DNA of 64,000 bases from Chelydra serpentina (GCA_037349315.1 JBAIAC010000004.1:33979001-34043000); one strand, 5' to 3'. Shown: positions 44,313-55,670, counted from the first letter of the stretch. A program made the numbers and translations. Notes: generated by a model not told the origin, from the letters alone.

Positions 44313-45184
44313 TTCAGATATAATTGATCTAAAATAAACATTTTATTTGTAACACCAAAAATACTGTAAACATTATCTATCGCAAATTTTTAATAACTGG
44401 AGGTGTGCTGTATTTAGATATGAATAAAAATTACAAGAAAACAAAAATCAACCTCCCTTTTGGAGGCTCTGGTGTGAAACAGAGTCCAGGGACCTGATCC
44501 AGAGCGAGACTCTGGCTGGCATTAGCAGCTATGAGTACACTAGAAAAGTCGAGGGAAGGAAAAATAGACACAGGACAGGCACATTACAAGCTCATAGAGA
44601 TAACACTTGGCAAGAACTCCATAAATAGATCCACAGTGAGGATCTCTAAACTAGGGGTAAAGGTTTGAGGTGCAGTCTGAGTATTTTAGCTCTACATGCA
44701 CTTGGCCAGCCCTGACTCCGTTTTCCCATCCCTGAACCCACAATACATAACACTGCACCATAAAATAATTATTGGGTGTTTTTGGCATTGTAGCCATAAA
44801 AACACTCCTGCTTTCTGGGAAAGGTTTGCTCATCGTTTTTCAATAAACGAAAAACAGAAAGAGAGGAAACCCTTATATGAAAAATAGTTTCTATTCAAGG
44901 TTACTATTGGTTCCAAGTAACCTGACACCCACTCCAGTTTCAGGGAAAAAGTATTTCATCCTGGGGCATAATTCTCCTCTACAACCCACTGCATAGTAAA
45001 CACTTATTCCACACATCAATTTTTTTATTGCTGTCAGTGGGAGTACTGTATGTGGAATCAGTGCAGAATACTGCATATAAGAGCATAGACTGAATAGGAG
45101 AATTTTGCTCTTAGACCAGAGGGAAAAATCCAGTCTGAACAGAACTATCTATCTAAGGAATTTATGTGAACACCATTACAGTAA
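44313..45184. other. AT-rich stretch, nothing recognised
   Basis: No gene or transposon end could be supported. Confidence 0.3.
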
Positions 45185-45345
45185 TACCTTAGCACTTCAC
45201 AATCTTTAATAGCTTCACAAAACCCCTCAGAGGTAGGGAAGTACAGTATTGTCATCTCCATTTTACAGATGGAGACACACAGAGACCAAGGTCAGAGTCC
45301 AAACAAAATTTGTGAGAGCTGGGACTTGAATCCTGTATATTTTAG
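45185..45345 (-). mobile_element. MIR-type SINE remnant
   Basis: On plus: CTTAGCACTTCACAATCTTT, CTCAGAGGTAGGGAAGTACA, CATCTCCATTTTACAGATGG, AGACCAAGGTCAGAGTCC, then GGGACTTGAATCCTG. This is a reversed MIR, with the tRNA-like head at the right. Confidence 0.7.
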
Positions 45346-45565
45346 ACTTCATATTTAGCTGAAAGCCAATTATAAATAGAATAGCAATTTTGCCACTGGT
45401 CACTGCAGGTCTTTGGAACAGTAGACTATGAAGACCCTAACTACCTCCCTTACCAAACAAAAGACAAACCTGTAAAATGAATTGAAGCAGACCCTCTTCT
45501 GGGTTCAACTTGCCATCTTGACAGGACCTGTAGCTAGCAGAGAATTAGTGTGGAGCAAACTCCAC

Positions 45566-46982
45566 CAGGGTGGGATTTGATTTAAAATCAAATTGATTTA
45601 AATCACTAGTCAGGAGGACTCGATTTAATCATGGTTTTCTACATACATGTGCATTCTTGTTGGTTGTTATAACCTTAATACATATTCTTCCACAGGCGCC
45701 AACTTCCGTCGGCGCCGGTGGGGGCTGACGCCAGGCGACGTGGCGGGGCCCCGCCCCCGATGCCGGGCGACGTTGTGGGGCCCTGCCCCCGCCACCGACG
45801 GAACGTCGCCCAGCATCGGGGGCGGGGCCCCGCAACGTCTCCTGGTGGTGAGATGAGCTGGGCGCGGGCCCCGGGGCTGGCAGGGAGCTGCCGGTGGGTG
45901 CTGAGCACCCACCAATTTTTCCCCATGGGTGCTCCAGCCCTGGAGCACCCACGGAGTCGGCGCCTATGTATTCTTCACAACTCAGAGATAGATGTAGGTT
46001 TCATTTTTAGAAGGTACACTCTATGCATGTTTAAACAGTGATTTATTTTGAAAACTTTTCAGATTAGTTTTACAGCTATATCAGAAAATGAATGATTGTT
46101 TGGTTATTTCATTTACCAAAGGTAATTGAAGCAGATAGTTCACGTCCCAATGACTTCATAAATATCTCCAATTTAAGAGGTTAATTATTAATATTTGGAG
46201 GATTTTCTTGCAAGGCTGTATTCGGAGGAGAACATCACCAGACAGACATTTAAATTGTTTTATTTAACTAAAACAACAATGTTACATATTCTGGATTTTT
46301 TTCTTCAACAGCAAACATAATATTTTAACAAAACAAGCATATGTCCCTCGCGTCTCACATTTATCTCCAGACTTCTTCTCCTTGTCCAGACCTATTCCGC
46401 CCCCCAACAATCTTCTATTCATTGAACTTTTTGAAACTTTACACATTTAGAGAGAGGTAAGGGATCGACTCTGTGTACACAAATTTGCAGAGGGACAATA
46501 GAGTTGAGGTCTGTTATTTCTCACCTGTATATATTATTTATTTATTTAAAACATTTTTGCTGTAAACAAGCAGGTTACCTCTGGAGAGACAAATCCACAG
46601 TTTGAGAACTGCAAAACTAAACATCTCTGATGGTATGGTATCTTCTACACTGAGCACTGAGTCCCATTGGGTAGATAGAAAGATTAACCTAAATAACCTA
46701 TACAGAAGCCTGTGGAACCCCATAAATTGGGTCCCTAATCCATGAACTATTGGAACTCATTTACAAAACTTTTTTTAAACATTACATGAATATATTGTCT
46801 CATAACATAGAATTAGAATTTATAAACCCTATTCCATGATGAGATATCTTTGAGCTATAATGTATCTTAATTAAAACTATCTTTAGATAGGTTTTTTTCC
46901 CTCAAAAAGCATTTTATCAAAATGATCCAATTTAAATTTTAAAAATCCGATTTTTTTTAATCATTGATTTTTAGGCACCCTG
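45566..46982. mobile_element. 1.4-kb AT-rich hAT-type element, host of a CpG-rich insertion
   Basis: The left end is CAGGGTGGGATTTGATTTAA and the right end ATTGATTTTTAGGCACCCTG. Both ends carry AAATCAA-rich palindromic sequence. The duplication is AACTCCAC (45558-45565) versus AAATCCAC (46983-46990), one mismatch. Without the nested element it is about 1.13 kb and contains no transposase frame, so it is an internally deleted, non-autonomous copy. Confidence 0.8.
45691..45968 (-). mobile_element. CpG-rich hAT-type element with CATAGGCGCC ends, copy 1 (nested)
   Basis: The ends CACAGGCGCCAACTTCCGTC and GACTCCGTGGGTGCTCC (complement at right, ending GGCGCCTATG) are inverted. A perfect 8-bp duplication TATTCTTC lies at 45683-45690 and 45969-45976, inside the AT-rich element at 45566-46982. 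The body is very rich in CpG, with GGGGCCCCG palindromes. Copy 2 at 55328-55662 is in the opposite orientation. The six overlapping open frames here, all in different frames or strands, are compositional. Confidence 0.92.
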
Positions 46983-46990
46983 AAATCCAC

Positions 46991-47345
46991 CATGGATTTT
47001 TCTTTGGGGCAGGTGGAGAAAGAAGATTGATCCTCTAATGACAAAAAGCTCCATCTAAGCTCAAACCTCCTTTAGGCTTTTGGCCAGGAAAGAAGAGGAA
47101 GCTCACAGGCAACTGATATTGAACCAGACTTTGTTTTTTGATGCACGTGCTTGGCACCCATTGACTTCTTCTTGTTCATTGGATTCCAGTAGCATCCAAG
47201 GCACCAACCAGCTTGAGGACTCACTGTCCTAACTGCTACACAGCCATCACTGGGAATTATATGGGTGTATTCTATGACAGAAGATGGCTCGTTTTTAAAT
47301 GTAATTTAACTATTTAAGCAGCAGGATTCTAGATTAAGTGGGAAA

Positions 47346-47384
<39 letters not shown>

Positions 47385-48234
47385 TGTTTTTATATATATG
47401 GGTTTAGCATGTATATATATAAAAAGAGCCTTTAAACCAGAGCACCCCTTTTACAAACGTGGGAAACACTGTCATAGTCTCAATTGTAACAGTGCAAGTT
47501 AGTACCACATAATACAACACACATATTTCAGACATTTGACCTTCCTTCATGATCACTGTAATGTATATCTCAGTATTTTTAAATACAGATTGATATTGAT
47601 TTTATTAGTTCAGTGTCCCAGTTTCACCACTCATTTTTGCCTCAGGCTATAACACCCCAGATCCACCAGGGCACAATGGGTTAATACCCTAGGTCTACTA
47701 AAGTTTTGCTAAGTGGGACCAATGAACATTGGTACAACCTACAACTCCTCTTCACCATGAGCTAAAATAATACATGTAGAGGCCATTTTCTAAAATGGTG
47801 GATTCCAAAGTTTAGGTACGAATTACATTAAGATTTTCCTTCTGTGATTCAGAACACAGATTTTGCATAAACATCCACATTAGGCCTAATTTCTTCTTGC
47901 GTGCAATTACTCATTAATGCAATATTAACTTTTGCTACGGAAAAAGACAAGACAGTTCTGAATTCATCTTGTGTGCAAACCAGGACAAAACATCTTGAAA
48001 AAGAGAAACAAACAAACAAACCTTCAGGCATGTTGTAAAGATCTCTCTTTATCCCACTATCAACAAAAAATATTATAAACAAACAAAAATATACTCCTTA
48101 AACTATAACAAACATATCATTGTGGTAATTAATTGAAAAATAAACATTTCTGGCACAGATTCAGATAGGAGATCCTTCCATTTATTAAACCAAACAAGGA
48201 ATTTGGTTATCCATCCTAGGAACTAATAAGGCCC
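46991..48234. other. Non-coding stretch with TA microsatellite
   Basis: A (TA)n run at 47348-47381 and a second TA-rich patch to 47421 are the only clear features. Confidence 0.35.
47348..47421. repeat. (TA)n microsatellite, two patches
   Basis: A pure TA run is followed by TGTTTGTTTTTATATATATG and a further ATATATATA patch. Confidence 0.9.
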
Positions 48235-48445
48235 TAAGTATCATAGTATCTCTCAAAGCATTTCCTCACAACATCCCTGTGAGGTAGGGAAATGTATTTA
48301 TCCCCATTTTACAGATGGGGAACTGAGGCACAAAGAAACTAAGTGACTTGGGCAAGGTCACACAGGAAATCCATAGCAGGGCAAGGAATTGAACCCAGGT
48401 CTCCTGAGCCCCACACTAGCCCTAACCACCATCCTTCCTCTCTAC
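48235..48445 (-). mobile_element. MIR-type SINE remnant, well preserved
   Basis: On plus: CCTGTGAGGTAGGGAAATG, ATCCCCATTTTACAGATGGG, AAGTGACTTGGGCAAGGTCA, then GAATTGAACCCAGGTCTCC and CCCTAACCACC. The last two are the reversed B-box and A-box regions of the tRNA-like head. This is the best MIR copy in the window. Confidence 0.8.
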
Positions 48446-49566
48446 AAGGGGATGGCCAGGCTTTGGTTGTGGCATAGTGCAGAGTCCATACTGCTAACAA
48501 ACAAGGCGTTAACACAAATGTTCAAATGCAGAGCAACCACTAGGTATGGGTGACTGAAGACCCACTGAGAATGCCAGGGGGTGACAGCCACTTGACAGAA
48601 GAGGAGAAGCCCTTTGTGAAAGCTGCATCGTACACCGTGTAGTTACAGAACTGAGGACTGTCCCAGATGGGTTGGTTTGTTTTCTAGATATGCAAAAAAA
48701 CACTTTTCTTTTGTTTTCTCATTGTGAAGCACTCTTCACTCCTCAAGAGCTGTTCTTTCATTGCTGAACAGCTGATCCACTCCACCACCTGCACTGATAT
48801 TTTTGTACTGCAAGGCCTGATCCTTGTAAAGCACACACTGTTGATGCTAAACGGGTAATAATATAATCCCAAGGCCACTTGTTTCCTTGAGCCCTTATTT
48901 GTGTGAGAAATCCTATTGATTTCATGTGAGAAATCTCAGTGACTGCATGGAATAAAGGCTACTAGTCACCTGATTTAAGGGTGGCAGGTCTGGGCCCCAA
49001 ATGTCAGTGCAGTAGAAAAATAAATATCCTGGTGTAATTATTCTAATCTTTTCAGGCTTTCAGATGTTTCGACAGAGGTGGTTGGAAAGTGCTTAGAAGA
49101 CTGTGGGCATTGCTGCAATGTAAATACATTAAAATAAATCTGTTTAAACAAAAATCCCAAACACCCTAAGTAAGACTTGAAGCAGCTCTTGCTTCAGGGA
49201 AGTTATGAAAAACTTACATTTATTTGTAAAATATATTCTTTTGGGAACAACAAATGGTTATACATGAAGGGCTGAGCCAGATAGCCTAAGCGGACAGTCC
49301 TCTCTACTTGTGGATCATATTCAAATTGCTACCTCTCAGCTGGAGTGACCCTCCAGCCTGGTGACTGATCTTGTGATCGCCCTTACTTTCATCTTTCTTG
49401 TGTGCTTAACAGACAAGAGGGCTTTATAAAAATTGATACCTAACACATTCTGGCATAGGAGAAATGATACTGTTTTGCTATTGGCACACGCCCACCATTC
49501 TGCCTACTTCTAAAAACTTGACTCACTGCAACTATCTGGTGTCATCCTGAGATCACAAACTGCAAA
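48446..49566. other. Non-coding stretch, nothing recognised
   Basis: Near 48900-48945 a short inverted TGTGAGAAAT block occurs twice. No gene was recognised. Confidence 0.3.
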
Positions 49567-49765
49567 TGGGGGAAGGATAGCTCAGTGGTTTGAGCATTGG
49601 TCTGCTAAACCCACGGTTGTGAGCTCAATCCTTGAGGGGGCCATTTAGGGATCTGGGGCAAAAATATGTCAGAGGACAATACTTGGTCCTGCTAGTGAGG
49701 GCAGGGGACTAGACGTGATGACCTTTCAAGGTCCTTCCAGTTCTATGAGATAGGCATATATCCAT
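49567..49765 (+). mobile_element. Turtle tRNA-derived SINE (Cry I / tortoise Pol III type)
   Basis: The head is tRNA-like: GGATAGCTCAGTGGTTTGAG (A-box region), TCTGCTAAACCCACGGTTG (anticodon side), then the B-box region GGTTGTGAGCTCAATCC at 49615-49631. A CTTGAGGGGGCCATTTAGGG linker follows. The tail is CR1-like (GGTCCTGCTAGTG, GGGGACTAGACGTGATGACC, TTCCAGTTCTATGA), so CR1 enzymes presumably mobilised it. Such tRNA-Lys-related SINEs are known from cryptodiran turtles. It is the best taxonomic clue in the window. Confidence 0.88.
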
Positions 49766-50909
49766 GTATATTAAATGGTATATTATTCTTTAAAACTCAA
49801 AAAAAGACCCCATCAGCCCAAAGGAAATCCATCACCCATCCCAGTACTACTCCCGGTACAGTATGCTCAATCTCACTGAGCTCCAGCCTGCAGACAGGCA
49901 GAGATTGTGGTTCCAGCCATCAGAAGAAAGCTTGCCAGCCCGCAGCAGGGTTTGGGTCCGGCGCATATTCTCATGCATTGCTGAGCAGCAAGCACAGCAG
50001 CTTTGAGATGGGAGAGAGGTGGAGAGACCTGAACTTTCAGAGACATCAGGACTGTACAGTTAGTGTTCTTGTGGCTAAGCAAACTTGACATGAGAGTTTT
50101 GGCAACTGCTCATTTTAACATTGGACAAAGAAAGATCATCAGTAATATTTCTCAACAGTCAAAGGGAAGATGCAAAGAAAGATCTTAACAATACTGAAAA
50201 AAGCAGACTAAACACAGCTACTGTAAAAACAACAACACTAGAACAAAGAGGTGAACTCAATATTTGTTAGTTCAATGAGCCTTATTGATCAGAAAGATGC
50301 ACGTTTGTAACCTGTGTCACACAACTAGCCCTGCTCTAGAAGCAATTCTTCCTAAGCAGGATGGAAGACACAATGGGTCTATGGCCTAGGCCCATTGTCC
50401 CTTCCTCCTTTTCCTTCCTCAAAACAAACATCCATTCAAGACCACAAAAGGAATTTAGTTTTTAGAATAAATAGAAAATAAAGACCTGTTGGGCCAGCCA
50501 GCAGGGCTCTGCCAATGAAGGATTGTTTCCTACACAAACTTGGGGCTGCAGCAGGGACTAAAACAGCCCCTGTGATAAGCAAGAAAAGTCCCCATGCTCT
50601 GCTCTAATTATTGGCAACTTTCCTATGGCTGTGTATGGGCTGTGCTATGGCCAAAACTCCTGGCGAAGGTGCAGCCCATAAGCAGGAATTCCGTCCTCTC
50701 TGACCCCTATCATGCTCCCCAAGCTGAGGCCTGTGAAGGGACAAGGTAAAGCCATTTATATTCACTTTGTGGTGTGCCTGTGCGAGGGAAATTATCACCA
50801 GGCCCACTGCACCTCTTTTATGGTACCTATGTGCTGCTGGAGCAGTGTACAGAGTGTGCATCGGGGTTAGGTGCATTCTGCACCTAGGAGGATGGAAGGC
50901 TGGTTGCAG
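49766..50909. other. Non-coding stretch, nothing recognised
   Basis: The minus frame at 50604-50876 shows no known domain. No repeat ends were found. Confidence 0.3.
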
Positions 50910-50917
50910 CTGTCTGG

Positions 50918-51489
50918 TAGGGTTGCCAACTTTCTAATTGCACAAAACAGACCACCCCCGCCACTGCCCTGAGGCTCCGCCACCATCCCACCCCTTCTCC
51001 GAGTCCCTGCCCCCACTCGCTCCCTCCCACCACTCCCCCCCTCCCCCCCTCCCCCATCACTTGCTCTTCCCCACCCTCACTCACTTTCACCAGGCTGGAG
51101 CAGGGGGTTGGGGTGCAGGAGGAGGCTCGGGGCTGGGGCAGGGTGTTGGGGTGTTGAGAAGGGTGTGGAGTCCCGGTGGCGCTTACCGTGGCTCCATGCA
51201 CTGCCCTCGTGCCCTCAGGCACCGTCCCCGCCCCTCCCACTGGTCGAGGTTCCCAGCCAATGGGAGCTGCGGAGCCAGCACTCGGGTCGTGCATAGAGCC
51301 CATGCGCCTAGGGGCTTCAAGAACCTGGCGGCTGCTTCCAGGAGCCATGCGGAGCTAGGGCAGGCATGGAGCCTGCCTTAGCCCCAGGCCCCTGCTGCGC
51401 TGCTGACCGGATTTTTTAGGGCTCACTCGGCGGTGCCGACTATAGCTGCCAGGGTCCCTTTTTGACTGGGCAAACGCCTGGCAACCCTA
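50918..51489 (+). mobile_element. GC-rich hAT-type element with TAGGGTTGCC ends, copy 1
   Basis: It starts TAGGGTTGCCAACTTTCTAA and ends CGCCTGGCAACCCTA. A perfect 8-bp duplication CTGTCTGG lies at 50910-50917 and 51490-51497. The left third is C-rich (CCCCCCTCCCCC runs). The middle has CAGCCAATGGGAGCTGCGG, a CCAAT motif shared with copy 2. Overlapping frames of 147 and 154 codons on opposite strands have no transposase features and are compositional. Confidence 0.92.
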
Positions 51490-51497
51490 CTGTCTGG

Positions 51498-52135
51498 TAA
51501 AAGACAAAATGGTGGACAAAATTTCAACCCTTCTCCCTCTGCCCTTGATCCTGGTTATAGTCTTGTTTAATTCACAGAACTCATTCAACAATTGTTTTCG
51601 TGGCACAGCTTTTTCACACAGGTTTCGGCTGCTCAGTTATTTCTGATGAACAATGCCCACGATCATCAGCTGATCATGAGATATAGTGCACTGCAAGATA
51701 GTGAAATCCACAGGTGTGAAAGAATACCAAATAAAAGTGTGGAGAGACTAATAATGCAAACACCAAGTGACAAACATAAGAAGCAGCAGCAATGTATCAA
51801 CCAGTCTGTGGTACACACGTCCCCTCCCCACCCCCACCAGGAATGAAGGAGACCCAGTGGCTGAAAAATCTCCTATATTATTGCACACACTTCCTATAAT
51901 GTACTGAATTATTCACAGACCCGTTCTTGCTCCACAGGATGTGCTGACACAGTAGCAGCAGTAGTTTCCGTGAATTAGTGTATACCACCAGGAAAACTGC
52001 GCTGTCCATTTTCTTCGGCTCCATCCAAGACTGGACACTTTAAAGCCAGGAAATAGTCAATGTACATCACAGAGGTAAGCTGAAGTTATTTATATATATT
52101 GCAGACGATGCAGGAAATAGAGCGGTGATTTGCAG
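51498..52135. other. Non-coding stretch, nothing recognised
   Basis: No gene or repeat end could be supported. Confidence 0.3.
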
Positions 52136-52663
52136 CTATGGTGGGTTGTGCATGGGGCTGAAAACCAGGAATGTCTGGACCAAATCATCCCTGCCTGTGG
52201 AAAATCCATCCCATTGGGGCAGCGGAGCCTGCCCCTGGGGCCACTGACAAACAAGACAGGTCTGCAAGGATCTCAGAAGATCCCTTAAGACCACAACTTT
52301 TGCCTCTGAACTGGCTCTAACCATCAGCATCCTGTCAGCTAGCATCCAGTGGAGCTGCCCTACCAGGGATGCCCCTTGGCCACAGCTACCCCTGGACCTA
52401 GAGGTAGAGGGGCAAAGACTACCTAGAGAAGTCCCAGACTGTATTATGCTTTTCTGAATAGTTCCCGTGGAGCTTGGGGATGTACAGCCTCTTGTCCTCA
52501 TCCTACTCACTCCTTTCCTCTGGCCTCCACCCTCAAATTCAACAAAACCCTGACCACATGGAGAGGCCGCCACAGGGTCTGGTGTGTGCATGAGCCGGAG
52601 AAGCGGTTGTGTGGTCTTTTGTGAAAAAGAACGAGAGAGAATCACACAAGGCAGGACTAGCAC
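52136..52663 (-). other. Unidentified 175-codon open frame, doubtful
   Basis: This is the longest open frame that does not lie in a recognised transposon. The translation starts MLVLPCVILSRSFSQKTTQP and is rich in Ser, Arg, Gly and Gln. I see no signal peptide, zinc finger, membrane segment or polymerase motif, and no flanking splice signals were convincing. The region has higher GC than its surroundings. It may be a decayed repeat or the chance result of composition; a coding exon is possible but unsupported. Confidence 0.2.
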
Positions 52664-52667
52664 TCCA

Positions 52668-53075
52668 GAGCTAGGTGCTTACAGACACATAGTAAGAGAC
52701 AGCCCCATTTCCCACAAGCTCAGATTCTAAAATTGACAAAAATACAACTAGTAGATGAAACAGTTAAACTGGGGAGGGAAAGAGGAACCTAAGTTTTTAC
52801 AAAGACTAGCAATAGTATCAGTAATACTGTTATTTGTTTAGCACGCTGCGGTACTCAGTGCTACACAAGACCACAAAAAAAGTCTATTCCAAAGAGCTTG
52901 CAAGTGAAGCACCTGATCCTGCAAAGAACTGTGCACTTGCTCAATTCTATGCATTCTGAGTAGCCCTGCTGAAGACAATGGAGCTACTCACAGAGCATAA
53001 TGTTACGCATGTTCACAAGTCTTTGCAGCATCTGACCTAACAGACAAATACAGAGAAGAAAGGATGCACTGGAAA
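52668..53075. repeat. Ancient dispersed repeat, MIR/L2-like neighbourhood
   Basis: Phrases such as TAGTAAGAGACAGCCCC, TTTGTTTAGCACGCTGCGG, CCAAAGAGCTTGCAAG and CACCTGATCCTGCAAAG opposite TTTGCAGCATCTGACC are familiar from old amniote repeats. The last two form an inverted pair at about 52910-53037. Family not assigned. Confidence 0.45.
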
Positions 53076-53189
53076 AACACAAAGGAAGCAATAACTCCCA
53101 AGAATATCAAGATGTTATTAACAACGCATTTCTCATAGGCATCATAATTTTGTCTGTCACTGATTTGAACTATGGCTATTGGGGATGGG

Positions 53190-53335
53190 CCTCTTTATCT
53201 TTATTCCCCTGTCTATAGCATGGGAACAGTACTGCTTACTTGGCTACCTCACAGCAGTGTTGGGAAGTGCGTAAGTTAAGTTGATACAGCACTTTGAAAA
53301 TGGAAAGTGCCTTGTAATTGTTAAGAATTGTGGGT
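53190..53335 (+). mobile_element. MIR-type SINE 3' remnant
   Basis: TTTATTCCCCTGTCTATAGC, TGCTTACTTGGCTACCTCAC, GTGTTGGGAAGTGCGTAAG and AGCACTTTGAAAATGGAAAG follow the MIR 3' order. The tRNA-like head is not detectable. Confidence 0.55.
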
Positions 53336-54039
53336 GGATATATTACAGCTAAAAACAGAAAACAACAGGCAGGAATAATTCAACATTCTGTTCAACTGCT
53401 CTGTGCAGAAGCAGGGTCTGATTCTGTAAATGATGGTTATAACAAAAAATGCCTATATACATAAAAAATCATGTGTATGTAAGTAAAAAGTAAATCAGTT
53501 TAAAACAATCTTCCTTTAAAGATCAGGATGGTGATATATTTATTTTGTGTTAGCACTCTTAAAACAGTAAATTTAAAATACCACAAGTTCTTTATTACCC
53601 CCAGTCGACAATCTTATATTGCTTAATTTGTATCCGGAGAAAAAAAAGATTCACCTTACAATCAGTTATATAGTCATTTTTCAGCTCTGCTGTGTTACTG
53701 CACAAGAGAGATAAAGTACCATCATTGGGGAAGCTTGAAATGTTGTGATGTAGCTAACAGCCTTCAGGGTGTATATCCTCAAATTGATTCACATTTCATT
53801 CACTACTCCAACATTTCCCAGAGACACTGTATTGTATGCTGCAAAGACAGGGCTGACAGACCGATTCTAATGCATGCCTGATAGTTGCGATGGTTCATTG
53901 GCTATGGCCCTCAAATTACTCTACAGACAACTCTTCAAATTGAGCTACTGTATGTAAATAGGACCAGTTGCTAATATTAGGAATGATTAATTCCGATCAT
54001 AATGAGACAATCATTATTTCTATTACTGACAGAAGATTA
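53336..54039. other. AT-rich stretch, nothing recognised
   Basis: No gene or transposon end could be supported. Confidence 0.3.
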
Positions 54040-55220
54040 ATAATGTTTCCAATTTGCATGGCTCTGCTGGTTAAAAATTCCAGTCATTGTAAGTACTACA
54101 ATGACAGAAATCTCTAGAAGAGTTAACTGGGATATTGACACTTGGGTAATGGTCTCAGGGTTTTTATTCACTGATATAATAAGGACTTCCATTGACAGGA
54201 CCTTTTCCTTTTTGAATCCTGTTATACTTTTGGCTATTACAACATCCCATGGCAATGAGTTCCACATAGAATCTCAGGGTTGGAAGGGACCTTAGTAGGT
54301 CATCTAGTCCAACCCCCTGCTCAAAGCAGGACCAATCCCCAATTTTTTTTGCCCCAGATCCCTAAATGGCCCCCTCAAGGATTGAACTCACAACCCTAGG
54401 TTTAGCAGGCCAATGCTCAAACCACTGAGCTATCCCTCCCCCCACATGTTAGTTGCACATTGTGTGGAAAAAGGACTTCCTCTTGTTTGCATTAAACCTG
54501 CCACATATTAATTTCATTGGATGACTCCTAGTTTTTGTATTGTGTGAAAGCATAAATTGCACTTCTCTATTCACTTTTTCCACACCATTCTTGATTTTTA
54601 TAGACCTCTATCATATTGTCCTTTAGTTGTCTCTTTTCTAAACTGAATAGCCCTAATCTTCTTAGTCTGTCCTTGTGCGAAAGTTTGTCCTTAGTCTGTA
54701 CACTTGATCATATATATATTTGTTGCCCTTCTGTGAATGTTTTCCGTTCCACTGTATCCTTTTTGAGATGGGGCAAACAGAATTGGACACAGTATTCAAG
54801 ATGTGAGCACACCATGGATTTATATAGTGGCATTTATAATATTTTCTGTCTTATTTTCTATCACTGTCCTAATAGTTCCTAACATACTGTTAGCCTTTTT
54901 GACTGCTGCTGTGCATTGAGCTGAAGTTTTCAGAAAGCTATCCATGGTGACTCCAAGATCTCTTTCTTGGGTGGTAATAGCTGATTTAGAATCCATCACT
55001 GAATATGTATAATCAGGCTTATGTTTTCCAATGTGGATTACTTTGCATTCATCAACACTGAATTTCGTCTGCCATTTTGTTAATCAGTCGCCCTGTTTTC
55101 TGAGACCCTTCTGTAACTCCTAGCTGTCTGCTTTGGAGTTAACTATGTTGAATAATTTTGCATAGTCTGTAAACTTTGCCATGTCAACTTTGCTCTTTTC
55201 TAAATCATCAATGAATATGT
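54040..55220 (-). mobile_element. CR1/L3-type LINE ORF2 tail, split by a SINE
   Basis: On the minus strand, decayed ORF2 fragments appear in order: VDMAKFTDYAKLF (the FADD region, altered), KSAITTQERDLGVTMDSF, TAAVKKANSMLGTIRT, and further down fragments of the C-terminal tail. Stops and shifts are frequent. The tail resumes after the SINE with GGAACTCATTGCCATGGG and GGATTCAAAAAGGAAAAGG. In live elements this protein is the reverse transcriptase; here it is a fossil. The left end is approximate. Confidence 0.7.
54268..54441 (-). mobile_element. Turtle tRNA-derived SINE inserted in a CR1/L3 LINE
   Basis: Reading the complement gives GGGATAGCTCAGTGGTTTGA, CCTGCTAAACCTAGGGTTG, GAGTTCAATCCTTGAGGGG, a GGGGCAAAAAAAATTGGGG linker and the CR1-like tail ending GGTTGGAAGGGACC (seen on plus as GGTCC complements). 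A 6-bp duplication CCACAT lies at 54262-54267 and 54442-54447. It is in the same orientation as its host. Confidence 0.85.
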
Positions 55221-55311
55221 TAGTTGGGGATTGGTCCTGCTTTGAGCAGGGGACTGGACTAGATGACCTCCTGAAGTCTCTTCCAACCCCTCTATTCTAT
55301 GATTCTTCAGG
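55221..55311 (+). mobile_element. CR1/SINE 3' tail
   Basis: TTGGGGATTGGTCCTGCTTT, GAGCAGGGGACTGGACTAGA, GACCTCCTGAAGTCTCTTCC and the terminal TATTCTATGATTCTT form a 5'-truncated tail. It abuts the reversed CR1/L3 remnant to its left, so the two lie back to back. Confidence 0.8.
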
Positions 55312-55327
55312 GCAGGGACTATCTTAC

Positions 55328-55662
55328 CATAGGCGCCGACTCCGTGGGTGCTCCGGGGCTTGAGCACCCACGGGGAAAAATTGGTGGGTGCAGAGCACCC
55401 ACCGGCAGCTCCCCGCCATTCCTGGGGCCCGCGCCCAGCTCCCCGTCAGTCCCGGGACCCGCAGCAAGCTCACCTCAGCACCGGGAGACGTTGCGGGGCC
55501 CTGCCCCTGACGCTGGGCGATGTTGCGTCGGGGGCGGGGCCCCGCCACGTCACCTGGCGTCGGGGACGGGGCCCCGCCACGTCACCCGGCGTCGGGGGCG
55601 GGGCCCCGCCCCTGACGCCGGGCGTCAGCCCCCACTGGCGCCACTGGAAGTCGACGCCTATG
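55328..55662 (+). mobile_element. CpG-rich hAT-type element with CATAGGCGCC ends, copy 2
   Basis: It starts CATAGGCGCCGACTCCGTGG and ends GAAGTCGACGCCTATG. A perfect 8-bp duplication TATCTTAC lies at 55320-55327 and 55663-55670. Two 32-bp tandem units (55544-55575 and 55576-55607, two differences) begin GCCACGTCACC and end CGGGGCCCC. Copy 1 is at 45691-45968. Overlapping frames of 136 and 149 codons arise from the CpG-rich composition. Confidence 0.93.
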
Positions 55663-55670
55663 TATCTTAC

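Noticed and set aside
49567..49640. A functional tRNA gene
   Set aside because: The tRNA-like head continues into the SINE linker and a CR1-like tail, so it is a SINE.
50884..51381. Overlapping 154- and 147-codon frames on opposite strands
   Set aside because: Both lie in the element at 50918-51489 and come from its C-rich and G-rich composition.
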